Counted from the stretch's first letter, positions 1 to 8,749 are shown. The stretch is DNA of 64,000 nt from SIG644 sp045613985 (GCA_045613985.1 JAZLCA010000019.1:1-64000), one strand, 5' to 3'. Notes: a model not told the origin generated them from the letters alone. A program made the numbers and translations.

Positions 1-2174
1 ACTTCGAGGAACTTATTGATAAGATGAAGGAAGAGAAGGGCGTCAAACTCGACGTTGATCTGACGGCTGACGACCTCAAAACTCTTGCAAATCAGTTCAA
101 GGCTGAGTACAAGGCAAAGATCGGTCAGGACTTCCCCTCCGATCCTAAGGAACAGCTGATGGGCGCCGTCAAGGCAGTGTTCCGCAGCTGGGACAACCCC
201 CGTGCAAACGTTTACCGCCGCGACAACGACATTCCCTACTCTTGGGGTACTGCCGTTAACGTTCAGGCAATGGCATTCGGTAACATGGGTGACGATTGCG
301 GCACCGGTGTTGCTTTCACCCGTGATCCCGCTACCGGCGAGAAGAAGATGATGGGTGAGTTCCTGACCAACGCTCAGGGTGAGGACGTCGTTGCAGGCGT
401 TCGTACTCCTATGCCCATTCAGGAGATGGCTAACAAGTTCCCTGCAGCTTACGAGCAGTTCGTTAAGGTTTGCGAGATCCTCGAGAACCACTACCACGAC
501 ATGCAGGATATGGAGTTCACCATCGAGAACGAGAAGCTGTATATGCTTCAGACCCGTAACGGTAAGAGACCCGCTCCCGCAGCTCTGCAGATCGCTGTTG
601 ATCTGGTAGCTGAGGGTCACAAGACCAAGGAAGAGGCCGTTCTGATGATCGATCCTCGTAACCTTGACACTCTGCTGCATCCCCAGTTCGACACCAAGGC
701 CCTGAAGGCTGCTACTCCCATGGGTCGCGGTCTGGGTGCTTCTCCCGGTGCTGCTTGTGGTCAGATCGTCTTCTCTGCTGAGGACGCCGAGGCTTGGAAG
801 AACGCCGGCAAGAAGGTTATCCTGGTTCGTCTGGAGACCTCTCCCGAAGATATCACCGGTATGAAGGCTGCTCAGGGTATCCTGACCGTCCGCGGTGGTA
901 TGACCTCTCACGCAGCCGTTGTTGCTCGTGGTATGGGTAAGTGCTGCGTTTCCGGCTGTGGCGAGATCGCTATGGACGAAGAAAACAAGAAGTTCACTCT
1001 GGCTGGCAAGACCTTTGTTGAGGGTGATTATATCTCCATCGACGGTTCTACCGGTAACATTTACGACGGTATCATTGCTACCGTTGACGCTGAGATCTCG
1101 GGCAACTTCGGCATCATCATGGGCTGGGCTGACGAGTTCCGTAAGCTGAAGGTCCGCACCAATGCTGATACTCCCGCAGACGCGAAGAAGGCTCGTGAGC
1201 TGGGCGCTGAAGGTATCGGTCTGTGCCGTACTGAGCATATGTTCTTTGAAGCAAACAGAATCGCTGCATTCCGTGAGATGATCTGTGCTGATACCGCTGC
1301 AGAGCGTGAGGTTGCTCTGGAGAAGATCCTGCCTTATCAGCAGGGCGACTTCGAGAAGATCTACGAGGCTCTCGAGGGTACTCCCGTTTGCATCCGTTTC
1401 CTGGATCCCCCTCTGCACGAGTTCGTTCCCACCACTGAAGAGGATATCGCTGCTCTGGCTGCTACTCAGGGTAAGACCGTTGAGGATATCAAGGCAATCA
1501 TTGCTTCTCTGCATGAGTTCAACCCCATGATGGGTCACCGTGGCTGCCGTTTGGCTGTTACCTACCCCGAGATCGCTGCTATGCAGACCAAGGCCGTCAT
1601 CCGCGCTGCCATCAATGTCCAGAAGGCTCACCCCGATTGGAAGATGGTTCCCGAGATCATGATTCCTCTGGTTGGCGAAGTCAAGGAGCTCAAGTACGTC
1701 AAGTCCGTTGTTGTTGCTACCGCTAATGCAGAAATCGCTGCTGCAGGCGTTGAGCTCGACTACGAGGTTGGTACTATGATCGAGATTCCCAGAGCTTGCC
1801 TGACCGCTGATGAGATCGCTCGCAATGCTGACTTCTTCTGCTTCGGTACCAACGACCTGACGCAGATGACCTTCGGCTTCTCCCGTGACGACGCAGGTAA
1901 GTTCCTGTCCGCATACTACGACACCAAGATCTTCGAGAACGATCCCTTCGCAAAGCTCGACCAGACCGGTGTTGGTAAGCTGATGAACATGGCTTGCAAG
2001 GACGGCCGCGCTAACAACGAAAAGCTGCACATCGGTATCTGCGGTGAGCACGGTGGTGACCCCACATCCGTTGAGTTCTGCCACGAGCTGGGTCTGGACT
2101 ACGTGTCCTGCTCGCCTTTCCGCGTTCCGATCGCAAGACTGGCTGCTGCACAGGCTGCTATTAAGAGCAAGTAA
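1..2174 (+). CDS. ppdK: Pyruvate, phosphate dikinase, 3' part (5' end outside window)
   Basis: The enzyme interconverts pyruvate, ATP and phosphate with PEP, AMP and pyrophosphate in the cytoplasm, and serves glycolysis or gluconeogenesis in anaerobes. The frame is open from base 3, before the first ATG at 24, so the gene starts upstream; about 723 residues are visible of a family length near 875. In order one sees the end of the ATP-grasp domain, the swivelling phosphohistidine domain with GGMTSHAAVVARG (His codon 909-911), and the C-terminal PEP/pyruvate TIM barrel with LCRTEHMFF and CGEHGGDP (Cys codon 2040-2042). All key residues in the visible part are present. Codon use is strongly biased and regular, as in highly expressed genes. 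A strong terminator follows. Identification is certain; only the N-terminus is missing. Confidence 0.97.
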   Translation, partial: FEELIDKMKEEKGVKLDVDLTADDLKTLANQFKAEYKAKIGQDFPSDPKEQLMGAVKAVFRSWDNPRANVYRRDNDIPYSWGTAVNVQAMAFGNMGDDCGTGVAFTRDPATGEKKMMGEFLTNAQGEDVVAGVRTPMPIQEMANKFPAAYEQFVKVCEILENHYHDMQDMEFTIENEKLYMLQTRNGKRPAPAALQIAVDLVAEGHKTKEEAVLMIDPRNLDTLLHPQFDTKALKAATPMGRGLGASPGAACGQIVFSAEDAEAWKNAGKKVILVRLETSPEDITGMKAAQGILTVRGGMTSHAAVVARGMGKCCVSGCGEIAMDEENKKFTLAGKTFVEGDYISIDGSTGNIYDGIIATVDAEISGNFGIIMGWADEFRKLKVRTNADTPADAKKARELGAEGIGLCRTEHMFFEANRIAAFREMICADTAAEREVALEKILPYQQGDFEKIYEALEGTPVCIRFLDPPLHEFVPTTEEDIAALAATQGKTVEDIKAIIASLHEFNPMMGHRGCRLAVTYPEIAAMQTKAVIRAAINVQKAHPDWKMVPEIMIPLVGEVKELKYVKSVVVATANAEIAAAGVELDYEVGTMIEIPRACLTADEIARNADFFCFGTNDLTQMTFGFSRDDAGKFLSAYYDTKIFENDPFAKLDQTGVGKLMNMACKDGRANNEKLHIGICGEHGGDPTSVEFCHELGLDYVSCSPFRVPIARLAAAQAAIKSK

Positions 2175-2204
2175 TTGCGGTTGCACGTACACCGTGCGAT
2201 TCAT

Positions 2205-2238
2205 AAAAACTCCCCTCGGACTTCCGAGGGGAGTTTTT
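2205..2238 (+). terminator. Intrinsic terminator of ppdK
   Basis: A perfect 16-bp stem (AAAAACTCCCCTCGGA and its complement) with a 2-nt spacer ends in five T residues, 30 bp after the ppdK stop. Confidence 0.92.
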
Positions 2239-2265
2239 GAAAATCAATGAAAAGGAGACACGGAC

Positions 2266-2466
2266 ATGAAGAAAATTATTCCGGCAATTCTCATTGCAGC
2301 TACGTTGCTGATTTCCCTCGCCTCTTGCGGAAAATTCACTTGTGAACTTTGCGGCAAAGAAAAGCGCGAAGACAAGAACGAGGTGAATTTTGTGGACAAA
2401 AAGATGATTGTTTGCGCCGAATGCGTAGAAGATATCAATGAATTGGAAGAAACTCCTGTCGAGTAA
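2266..2466 (+). CDS. Small lipoprotein with paired CxxC motifs
   Basis: A 66-residue protein with a lipoprotein signal: MKK, a hydrophobic stretch and the lipobox LASC with Cys21 as the expected lipidated residue. The mature part has CxxC at 26-29 and CxxC at 50-53, the spacing of a small zinc ribbon, and an acidic C-terminus. It is expected outside the cytoplasmic membrane. A good ribosome binding site (AAAGGAGA) lies 9 bases before the ATG. The gene at 2702 is a clear sister, sharing MKKII, the SCGKFTC core and both CxxC pairs, so the two arose by duplication. I do not recognise a named family; a metal-binding or redox role is only a guess. Confidence 0.75.
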   Translation: MKKIIPAILIAATLLISLASCGKFTCELCGKEKREDKNEVNFVDKKMIVCAECVEDINELEETPVE

Positions 2467-2480
2467 TTTAATATTTGAGA

Positions 2481-2520
2481 TTGAAAGCTGTCGCATTTTA
2501 ACGATAGCTTTCAATTTTTT
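2481..2520 (+). terminator. Intrinsic terminator
   Basis: A 13-bp stem with one G-U pair (TTGAAAGCTGTCG with CGATAGCTTTCAA) is followed by a T run, directly after the lipoprotein stop. Confidence 0.85.
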
Positions 2521-2573
2521 ATATGGTTAATGCAAATAAGTTATAAAAATATCAACAAATTTCTAAATTGTCA

Positions 2574-2602
2574 TTGACAAATCGAAGTTGAAATGATATT
2601 CT
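2574..2602 (+). promoter_or_regulatory. Sigma-A-type promoter for the second small lipoprotein
   Basis: TTGACA at 2574-2579 and TATTCT at 2597-2602 are separated by 17 bp. The site is 100 bp before the start codon, leaving a leader of about 90 nt, so this gene is transcribed apart from its sister. Confidence 0.65.
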
Positions 2603-2701
2603 ATAAGAGAAATATCCAACATAAAGGATAGCTTGATCACAAGTTTAACTTTTTGTATTTGGACTTTTCGATTATATTAACTTTCAAAGGAGGATTTCAG
2701 T

Positions 2702-2899
2702 ATGAAAAAGATTATTTTGGCTGTACTTATTGTTGCATCTCTGCTGGCTACTTTGACTTCTTGCGGTAAGTTTACGTGCGATATTTGCAACGATGAGCAA
2801 AGAGGCAAGAAGCACAAAGAAGAGGTTTTCGGTGAAGAGGTTGTTATTTGTGACGACTGCTACGAAGATCTCGAGAATTTGGCAGATATATTCAAGTAA
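2702..2899 (+). CDS. Small lipoprotein with paired CxxC motifs, paralogue of 2266-2466
   Basis: A 65-residue protein with lipobox LTSC (Cys21), then CxxC at 26-29 and a second CxxC near residue 50, like the gene 236 bp upstream. The linker between the Cys pairs differs and is richer in Lys and Glu. The ribosome binding site AAAGGAGG at 2686-2693 is strong. It has its own promoter and terminator, so the two copies can be expressed independently. Function unknown; the conserved Cys spacing suggests metal binding at the outer face of the membrane. Confidence 0.75.
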   Translation: MKKIILAVLIVASLLATLTSCGKFTCDICNDEQRGKKHKEEVFGEEVVICDDCYEDLENLADIFK

Positions 2900-2913
2900 T
2901 AAAAGATTTAATT

Positions 2914-2941
2914 AGGGCTGTCGCACTATTGCGACAGCCCT
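2914..2941 (+). terminator. Terminator hairpin between convergent genes
   Basis: A perfect 11-bp stem (AGGGCTGTCGC with its complement, loop of 6) sits between the convergent genes 2702-2899 (+) and 2948-3742 (-). T runs are weak on both sides; it may serve both directions. Confidence 0.75.
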
Positions 2942-2947
2942 TCTCTC

Positions 2948-3742
2948 TTATGTTTTATTCTGATAGTTCAATCCAAAGCTGACTGCATATTGTTCCGCGT
3001 ATGAATCTTCCGCTACATACAGACAAAGTGAAGCAGGACATCCGTCAAAAGAAGCATATCCTATATTTGAAATCTTAGACGGTAGAATCACTTTTTTTAG
3101 ACTTTTACACTGATAAAATGAGAACCAGCCAAGCGTCTCTATCGTTTGCGGCAATATCACGCTGACGATATCACAATCCGCAAAAGCGTTATCTCCCACT
3201 CCTACAACAAGATATCCGTCTATGGCTGCTGGCACCACCACTTCTTTTTCCTTCCCCAAATAGGCAGTTAGAATAGCTCTCCCGTTTTCTAAACGATAAC
3301 TGTAATCACAAAGCGTCACTTCAGGTGGAACAGAGGTGGAAGTATCCTCGTCGGGCGCTCCTTCCGGTGTTGTTGCAGGAGGATCGAGCGTATTATCTCC
3401 TTCTGGATTTTCCGGCAATTGTTCAGGTTCGTTTGGTTTCGACTGATTAAGTTGCTCCTCCAATTCTTTGAGCTGATCCATATAGTCAGAACGTAATAAG
3501 TATAATTGCTGTTCCACTTGATCAAGCTGCGTGGTCAAACGCTTTATTTGTGTTTCATAATACAGAATTTTTGCTTCATAAGAATCCTTTTCTGCCGATA
3601 ATTGTCCTTGGATGTCTGAGTTTTCCGTGAGTGAATCTCCTAACTGACAGGACGATAAGCAACCTCCAATACAGACGATCAAAAAAATTCCAGCCAAAAA
3701 GCCTCCGATGATTCTGTGCCTCCATTGATTTTCAATTGCCAT
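2948..3742 (-). CDS. Coiled-coil lipoprotein or membrane-anchored protein with BspA-like leucine-rich repeats
   Basis: A 264-residue protein. Residues about 12-30 form a hydrophobic segment with two Cys (IGGC, SSC) that could be a lipobox or a plain signal anchor. Residues about 45-100 are a Glu/Lys/Gln-rich coiled coil. A Pro/Glu-rich linker covers about 100-145. The rest matches LRR_5 (BspA-type) repeats: GVGDNAFADC, LGWFSFYQC and IGYASFDGC are successive repeat cores. Such proteins are exposed on the cell surface and are often tied to adhesion; the ligand here is unknown. The ribosome binding site AAAGGAG lies 10 bases before the ATG. It stands alone, convergent to the small lipoprotein. 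Confidence 0.75.
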   Translation of the reverse strand: MAIENQWRHRIIGGFLAGIFLIVCIGGCLSSCQLGDSLTENSDIQGQLSAEKDSYEAKILYYETQIKRLTTQLDQVEQQLYLLRSDYMDQLKELEEQLNQSKPNEPEQLPENPEGDNTLDPPATTPEGAPDEDTSTSVPPEVTLCDYSYRLENGRAILTAYLGKEKEVVVPAAIDGYLVVGVGDNAFADCDIVSVILPQTIETLGWFSFYQCKSLKKVILPSKISNIGYASFDGCPASLCLYVAEDSYAEQYAVSFGLNYQNKT

Positions 3743-3866
3743 TCTTTCTTCTCCTTTCTTTTTTTCAGGCGGTCAATTGCCTTGGACATATCTTATCATC
3801 TCACGGGAAGAAAATTAAGGCTTTTTTGTCGAGCCGAAATGAATTTTAAACTACCTTTTACGACAT

Positions 3867-3906
3867 AAAAAAGATTCCGACGCTTAACTACATCGGAATC
3901 TTTTTT
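3867..3906 (-). terminator. Intrinsic terminator after the membrane protein gene 3908-4654
   Basis: A 14-bp stem (AAAAAAGATTCCGA with its complement) closes a 12-nt loop. On the minus strand it ends in a T run just past the stop codon. Confidence 0.85.
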
Positions 3907-3907
3907 A

Positions 3908-4654
3908 TTATTTTCCTAAAATAATTGATTTGAACATACAAAGTGATCGATCATACATCTCCGGATCTGAACTGGTGCCGAGCTGATAGGGCGCGGTAAT
4001 ACAAACCAGAGTGTCTTCGGGCAACATACGAAGCGCAGGTTCAATTGCATAATAGTGCGTATCTTTCAAGCGTATTGCATATGCATCATACGCGTTATCG
4101 GGAACCTGTCCCAAAGCATCCGAAAGCGGCTTTAATACACCACGGTCCTTAATGATACCGTAGATGTGTTCACTAACGAAGTAAATAGAAGCCTCACCAA
4201 AAGACATAAAGCTGTTAAAATCGGACAATTGCTTTGCATTGTATGCGGGATTGATCATTCCCTGTCCGCCGTTAGCCTCGCGGTCATTTTCGAGCTCCGC
4301 TTCCGAAAAAACCTGATATCGAACAATTTCCGTATATTTCTCGCCGCTACCGTCAAAATCCTCGGGCATAATGCGATTCATAGCTTCACGCAAGTCTTCC
4401 ATTTCCTCGGATTGAAATCCAAACGGTCCGCAATAAACTACGAGAGTGTCTTCCTTAGGATCATTGACAGCCTGCATTACACAAAAGAAAACCAGGAAAA
4501 TGACAAACAAACCAATAATGGTATGCCACTTGTAATGATACCAATAGTTATCCCACCAACGAAGTAGCTTGGATTCGGATGTGAAGTCAATATTATCACC
4601 GTTAGGACGAATCTCGATATGATCGCCATTCGGTTTTTTTTCATCCTGTGACAT
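3908..4654 (-). CDS. Single-pass membrane protein with extracytoplasmic domain, unknown function
   Basis: About 248 residues. The start chosen (MSQDEKK) has AGGAGG 8 bases upstream; a longer frame to 4699 begins inside the greA terminator and is unlikely. A polar N-terminus of about 45 residues with many Trp/Tyr (LLRWWDNYWYHYKW) precedes one membrane helix (IIGLFVIFLVFFCVM). The outer domain has features such as DTLVVYCGPFG and LADI-like helices, as seen in clostridial membrane proteins placed near greA. I do not recognise a functional family. A terminator separates it from greA. Confidence 0.7.
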   Translation of the reverse strand: MSQDEKKPNGDHIEIRPNGDNIDFTSESKLLRWWDNYWYHYKWHTIIGLFVIFLVFFCVMQAVNDPKEDTLVVYCGPFGFQSEEMEDLREAMNRIMPEDFDGSGEKYTEIVRYQVFSEAELENDREANGGQGMINPAYNAKQLSDFNSFMSFGEASIYFVSEHIYGIIKDRGVLKPLSDALGQVPDNAYDAYAIRLKDTHYYAIEPALRMLPEDTLVCITAPYQLGTSSDPEMYDRSLCMFKSIILGK

Positions 4655-4674
4655 ATAATTAGCCTCCTGTTTTG

Positions 4675-4724
4675 AAAAAAAGAGGCGAAGTGTTGGCAAT
4701 TATTATGCCAGCCGCACTTCGCCT
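4675..4724 (-). terminator. Intrinsic terminator of greA
   Basis: On the minus strand a stem AGGCGAAGTG / CACTTCGCCT, with an inner TGGC/GCCA, is followed by seven T residues. It lies 7 bp after the greA stop. Confidence 0.88.
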
Positions 4725-4730
4725 GTGATC

Positions 4731-5213
4731 TTATTTAGAGCGGCTAACGCTCAAAACCGTCAAAGTAACCATTCCGATGGGAGCTTCGATATGAAGAACA
4801 GCGCCTTCGCGCGTGCCCATCAGGCTCTTACCAATAGGAGACTGATCGGAAATTTTGCCCAGCAAAGGATTGGCCTCATTGGAACCAACGATGGAATACT
4901 CGGTTTCCTCGCCGTCGCTTTCGTCACGGACGCGAACAACGGAACCAAGGCTGACAACAGACGTGTCAATTTCGCTTTCATTTACGATAACGGCATTTTC
5001 AATCAGGTCTTCGAGCTCTTTGATACGAGCTTCCGTCTTTGCCTGTTCATTTCTTGCTTCATCGTACTCTGCGTTCTCGGACAAGTCACCGAACGAACGA
5101 GCTACAGCAATATCGTTCTTGATCTCCTCGCGGCGGGTCGTCTTCAGATAATTCAGTTCCTCGACGAGTGCCTGATAGCCGTCGGGGGTATACAGCATTT
5201 GCTTTTTTGCCAT
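4731..5213 (-). CDS. greA: Transcription elongation factor GreA
   Basis: GreA rescues backtracked RNA polymerase by stimulating cleavage of the 3' RNA end. The protein has 160 residues, the usual length. The N-terminal coiled coil carries FGDLSENAEYDEA with the acidic tip residues Asp43 and Glu46 that act at the polymerase active site; the C-terminal FKBP-like domain holds SPIGKSLMG. A ribosome binding site (AAGGAGA) is just before the ATG. It is 44 bp downstream of the S41 protease gene and may be co-transcribed with it. Confidence 0.97.
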   Translation of the reverse strand: MAKKQMLYTPDGYQALVEELNYLKTTRREEIKNDIAVARSFGDLSENAEYDEARNEQAKTEARIKELEDLIENAVIVNESEIDTSVVSLGSVVRVRDESDGEETEYSIVGSNEANPLLGKISDQSPIGKSLMGTREGAVLHIEAPIGMVTLTVLSVSRSK

Positions 5214-5257
5214 GATGGTTTCTCCTTATTATCAATAAATATTAGAACAATTTGTTA

Positions 5258-6604
5258 TCATTTTAATGCGCCGACAGCTGCCTGGATTTGCGGGTCTTCA
5301 CTGTCCGGGATCAGATAAATGTTTCCGTAGGTGTCAAACAGACTTTCGTCCATTTCAACTGTAATATGGGGGACAATGCCGATATCGTGGTAATTTTCGC
5401 CGCAAGGAGGCAAATACCATGCTGTGGTCAACTTAAACGCGCCGCTGACTCCAAAATATGATAAGGGGTACGTGGATTGCATGCATCCCTTGCCGTATGT
5501 CGTCGTTCCAACCAAGGTAGCCAGACCATAGTCGCGCAAATTGGAGGTAAACAACTCGGCTGCGCTGGCGGTGTATTCATTGGTCAATACCGCAAAGGAA
5601 TATCCACGATACTTGCCGATATCCTCCTCGGTAACGTTACAGGTTTCGTACCCTCCGGTAAGCCCCGTAATGACCTGAACCTTATCCGATTCTCCGCTGC
5701 CGTTTTTGTACTGAGTCGTAATCATGATGTCGCCTTCGTTCAAGAAGGTGCTGAGAACCGCCTCGATCGAGCGAAGATCTCCACCCGGATTGTAGCGGAC
5801 GTCAAAAATGAACTTTGTACATCCGTCGGAAATCAGGGTGTCCATGGTATGCTTAAACTGGGGCGGTGTTGTTAAGTCGAATTGGGTGATTTTGACAATT
5901 CCGATGGTTGGATCCGCTTCATACACGCGACCGGTGACCGATTCCGTGGTCAGTTTTACACGTTCGATCTCAAGAGGAATGGCATCAAACTCGCCGTTCC
6001 CTTTAGGTCTGAGAACGGTAAATGCCGCTTTGGTTCCCTCAATGCCGCGAATGCAGGAAATCGTGTTATCGTATCCCAATTCATGCACGGTTTTCGTTGC
6101 TCCGCTTTCATCCACAACAGAATAAACGTGATCGCCAACGCGAAGCCCAGCATCAAGTGCGGGGGAATTTTCAAATACACTGATTATCGTCAAAACAGAA
6201 TAAGAATAACCGTTATATTCAATCTGATCATTGATAACACTGACACCAATTCCCGTCATTTCACCTTGATTTTCCGAGGTCAAGGCTTCCAACTCTTCTT
6301 CGGTATAATATGCGGCATAAATATCGCCGGTAGCCTCTGCATACGCCTTAAGGACAGCTACCGTCAAGGCTTCTTTGTCTACATCATACACCGAAAGCTG
6401 CTCAAAGAGCATGTGGATCAGATCAAGTTCAGGAAAAGCAGATTCGGAGTTTTGAATTTCATTCTGATCGATCGTCGGTTCGTTTCGGTCGGGAGTTGGT
6501 GTGTCCTGTGTTCCCTGAAGTGTCCAGCAGGATACCAAAGACAGGCACAAGACAAGTGCCATCAAAAGCGTTGAAATTTTAATCATGGGGGGCTTAAAAA
6601 ACAT
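5258..6604 (-). CDS. S41-family C-terminal processing peptidase, lipoprotein
   Basis: A 448-residue CtpA-like serine protease acting outside the membrane. I chose the ATG at 6604 because GAGGAAG lies 6 bases before it; an ATG 18 bases upstream would put that site inside the gene. The signal peptide ends in LVSC (Cys26), so it is likely a lipoprotein, followed by a low-complexity linker. A PDZ domain follows (about 115-200), then the S41 fold with FDVRYNPGG, and the catalytic Ser347 (TASAAE) and Lys372 (YGKGC) of the Ser-Lys dyad. Both catalytic residues are present. Substrate unknown; family members process envelope proteins or sporulation signals. greA follows. Confidence 0.9.
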   Translation of the reverse strand: MFFKPPMIKISTLLMALVLCLSLVSCWTLQGTQDTPTPDRNEPTIDQNEIQNSESAFPELDLIHMLFEQLSVYDVDKEALTVAVLKAYAEATGDIYAAYYTEEELEALTSENQGEMTGIGVSVINDQIEYNGYSYSVLTIISVFENSPALDAGLRVGDHVYSVVDESGATKTVHELGYDNTISCIRGIEGTKAAFTVLRPKGNGEFDAIPLEIERVKLTTESVTGRVYEADPTIGIVKITQFDLTTPPQFKHTMDTLISDGCTKFIFDVRYNPGGDLRSIEAVLSTFLNEGDIMITTQYKNGSGESDKVQVITGLTGGYETCNVTEEDIGKYRGYSFAVLTNEYTASAAELFTSNLRDYGLATLVGTTTYGKGCMQSTYPLSYFGVSGAFKLTTAWYLPPCGENYHDIGIVPHITVEMDESLFDTYGNIYLIPDSEDPQIQAAVGALK

Positions 6605-6661
6605 AGTTACTTCCTCAAACAACGATTCTGATTTTTGATATTATCAGATAGTCATGGTGCG

Positions 6662-6710
6662 GCAATCAACCGGCGTATGCGGTCAGACCGCCGGTACGCC
6701 GGTAAGTTGC
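6662..6710 (-). other. GC-rich nested inverted repeat between regulator and protease genes
   Basis: CCGGCGTA (6670-6677) pairs with TACGCCGG (6695-6702), enclosing GCGGT/ACCGC; GCAA/TTGC can extend the base. Neither strand has a T run after it, so it is not a clear terminator. It lies in the 139-bp gap ahead of the S41 protease gene and might be an attenuating or processing hairpin. Confidence 0.5.
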
Positions 6711-6743
6711 TTCATTAAAAACTTTATGCTGTCTATATTTGAA

Positions 6744-7829
6744 TTAGAATTTGGAAGTCTTGGAGTCAAGATACTTCTTAACCATCAAAGCCACCTTGAA
6801 AGTAATGGCGTGCTCAAATTCGCGCAGATCCAATCCGGTGAGCTTGCGAATCTTTTCCAAACGGTAGACCAGCGTGTTACGGTGAACAAACAGCTTTCTG
6901 GAAGTCTCGGAAACGTTAAGATTGTTTTCAAAGAAGCACTGAATGGTCATCAATGTCTCGCGATCCAACGACTCAAGGCTTCCCTTTTTGAAAACTTCCT
7001 GCAAGAACATCTCGCACAGCGTGGTCGGCAACTGATAGATCAAACGACCGATGCCAAGATTTTCATAGTTGATAATATTCTTTTCGGTTTCGAAGACTTT
7101 GCCGACTTCCAACGCGATCTGAGCTTCCTTGTAAGCGCGAGCCAGATCCTTAATATTGTCAACAATGGTAGAAATACCGATCGAAACCTTGGTGTAAAAT
7201 TCAGTACTAAGAGTGTCTGCAATATTCGTGGCGATCTTTTCGATTTCCTTGGAGTCGGTACCGGGCTTGATATCTTTTACCAAAACGATATCACGCTCTC
7301 CGGCACTGATAACGTAGTCGCGGGACTTATCCGGGAACATATTCTGCAGCATTTCAAAGGGCATCATGTCGGTCTTGCCAAAGAACTTGATCAAAAATAC
7401 GATACGAAGTTCCTCGGTATTGAAGTGCAATTCCTTGCTCTTGATGTAAATATCACTGGGCAAGATGTTATCCAGAATAATATTCTTGATAAACGAACCC
7501 TTGTCATACTTCTCATCGTACAAGTTTTTGATGTTGCTCAATGAAATAGACAACAGCTTGGAGGTTTTCTCAGCCGTTTTGTCCTCACCTTCAACGAATA
7601 CAATGTATTCAGGCTTGACATTACCGCCGATGGGACGATAGGTGTAGCCATTGCTGACAACCATCTCGGACGTATACGCCAACTCATCGCGTACTCCCTG
7701 ACGAATTTCACCAATCTTCACAAGTTCGGAGCAGGAAATGATGACGCCGTTTTCATCGATAATACCGATTACGCGGTCGACTGCATCCTTCATCTGGTGG
7801 ATAACACCCTGGAACAATCTGTTTGACAT
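6744..7829 (-). CDS. PucR/CdaR-type transcriptional regulator
   Basis: A 361-residue cytoplasmic protein. The C-terminus (about 295-355) is a PucR-type helix-turn-helix: NNLNVSETSRKLFVHRNTL then YRLEKIRKLTGLDL, the signature of the CdaR (sugar diacid regulator) group. The centre (about 150-280) is a GGDEF-like fold usual in this family, and the N-terminus resembles a sugar-diacid sensing domain. The ligand cannot be read from sequence, and no sugar-acid genes are adjacent. The RBS AGGAGA lies 7 bases before the ATG, with its own promoter about 55 bp upstream. Confidence 0.85.
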   Translation of the reverse strand: MSNRLFQGVIHQMKDAVDRVIGIIDENGVIISCSELVKIGEIRQGVRDELAYTSEMVVSNGYTYRPIGGNVKPEYIVFVEGEDKTAEKTSKLLSISLSNIKNLYDEKYDKGSFIKNIILDNILPSDIYIKSKELHFNTEELRIVFLIKFFGKTDMMPFEMLQNMFPDKSRDYVISAGERDIVLVKDIKPGTDSKEIEKIATNIADTLSTEFYTKVSIGISTIVDNIKDLARAYKEAQIALEVGKVFETEKNIINYENLGIGRLIYQLPTTLCEMFLQEVFKKGSLESLDRETLMTIQCFFENNLNVSETSRKLFVHRNTLVYRLEKIRKLTGLDLREFEHAITFKVALMVKKYLDSKTSKF

Positions 7830-7883
7830 AATTTTTTCTCCTAATGTACTGAGTTTGAATTCAATTTGTATATACTATCCTAT

Positions 7884-7912
7884 ATTCTACACTATTTTTT
7901 GTGATTTTTCAA
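7884..7912 (-). promoter_or_regulatory. Promoter of the PucR/CdaR-type regulator
   Basis: On the minus strand, TTGAAA (7907-7912) and TAGAAT (7884-7889) are separated by 17 bp. A palindrome TTTGAATTCAAA lies between it and the start codon and could be an operator. Confidence 0.6.
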
Positions 7913-7990
7913 TAGGGTTTTTGATTTTTATTATAAAAATTTCTGATTTTTTTTGTAGATTTTATTGTATATCAATATGTGCATATTGAC

Positions 7991-8749
7991 CTAAAGTTCA
8001 AATTCATATACAAGCGAACTTAGGACGAAGCAAGACGCGGTCTCTGTTCTTAAAATACGCGGCCCCAAATTCACGATCCGACACCCTTGTTGGAGCGCTT
8101 TTTCCGCTTCGCTCGATGTAAAGCCCCCCTCGCTACCAATAATGATCGCAACGGTCGGACGGTTGCCGTCCTGAAAAGCATCCTTTGGGAATTGTTGTAA
8201 GATTTTACGAAGAGAACAAGCCCCCTGCCCTTCGTAGCAAAAAAGCGCTAGATCAGCAGTCAATGCCTGCGCAAGCATTGCATCAAAAGAAAGCGTATGC
8301 TCTATCGTTGGAAGCAATCCTCTACCGCACTGTTTTGCAGCCTCGAACGCAATTCGGTTGCGGCGTTCCGTTTTTCTTTCTTCCGCCTCCGCTTTGACAC
8401 GAACCACGCAATTATCACTTTCAAAAGGGACAACACGGCGAACACCGCATTCTACGGCTTTTTGAATAATCATATCAAGCTTATCACCCTTGGGAAGAGC
8501 TTGATAGAGCGTTATTGCCAAAGGAGATTCCGTTATTAGGGGTTTTTTATTCAATATACGCGCCGTAACAACGCGATCATCCTCAAAATGAAGCAACTCA
8601 CACTCATATTCGCAAGTCTGCATATCGCAGACGATAATACGCTCGCCGGCTGCCATGCGAAGCGAGCGGGCGATATGATGCGCGTCATCGCCTGTAATCG
8701 TGACAATGTTGTCGCATATTTGGTTTTTTGACACAAAAAAACGAGGCAA
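7991..8749 (-). CDS. rsmE: 16S rRNA (uracil-1498-N3) methyltransferase
   Basis: RsmE methylates U1498 of 16S rRNA using SAM. The start is a TTG at 8749 (LPRFFV), because GGGAGGG lies 8 bases before it and the family begins at this point (usually MPRFF); that gives 252 residues, the normal length. The frame stays open upstream to 8941 but those residues are not family-like. The N-terminal PUA-like domain has DDAHHIARSLRM; the C-terminal SPOUT domain has the SAM-knot motifs IIGSEGGFTSSE and LGPRILRTETA. Confidence 0.93.
   Translation of the reverse strand: MPRFFVSKNQICDNIVTITGDDAHHIARSLRMAAGERIIVCDMQTCEYECELLHFEDDRVVTARILNKKPLITESPLAITLYQALPKGDKLDMIIQKAVECGVRRVVPFESDNCVVRVKAEAEERKTERRNRIAFEAAKQCGRGLLPTIEHTLSFDAMLAQALTADLALFCYEGQGACSLRKILQQFPKDAFQDGNRPTVAIIIGSEGGFTSSEAEKALQQGCRIVNLGPRILRTETASCFVLSSLVYEFEL

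Noticed and set aside
4654..4699. Longer N-terminus for the membrane protein gene 3908-4654
   Set aside because: It would start inside the greA terminator, while AGGAGG stands in front of the inner ATG.
6654..7544. Plus-strand frame (296 codons) opposite the PucR/CdaR-type regulator
   Set aside because: Antisense to a recognised regulator and without start signals.
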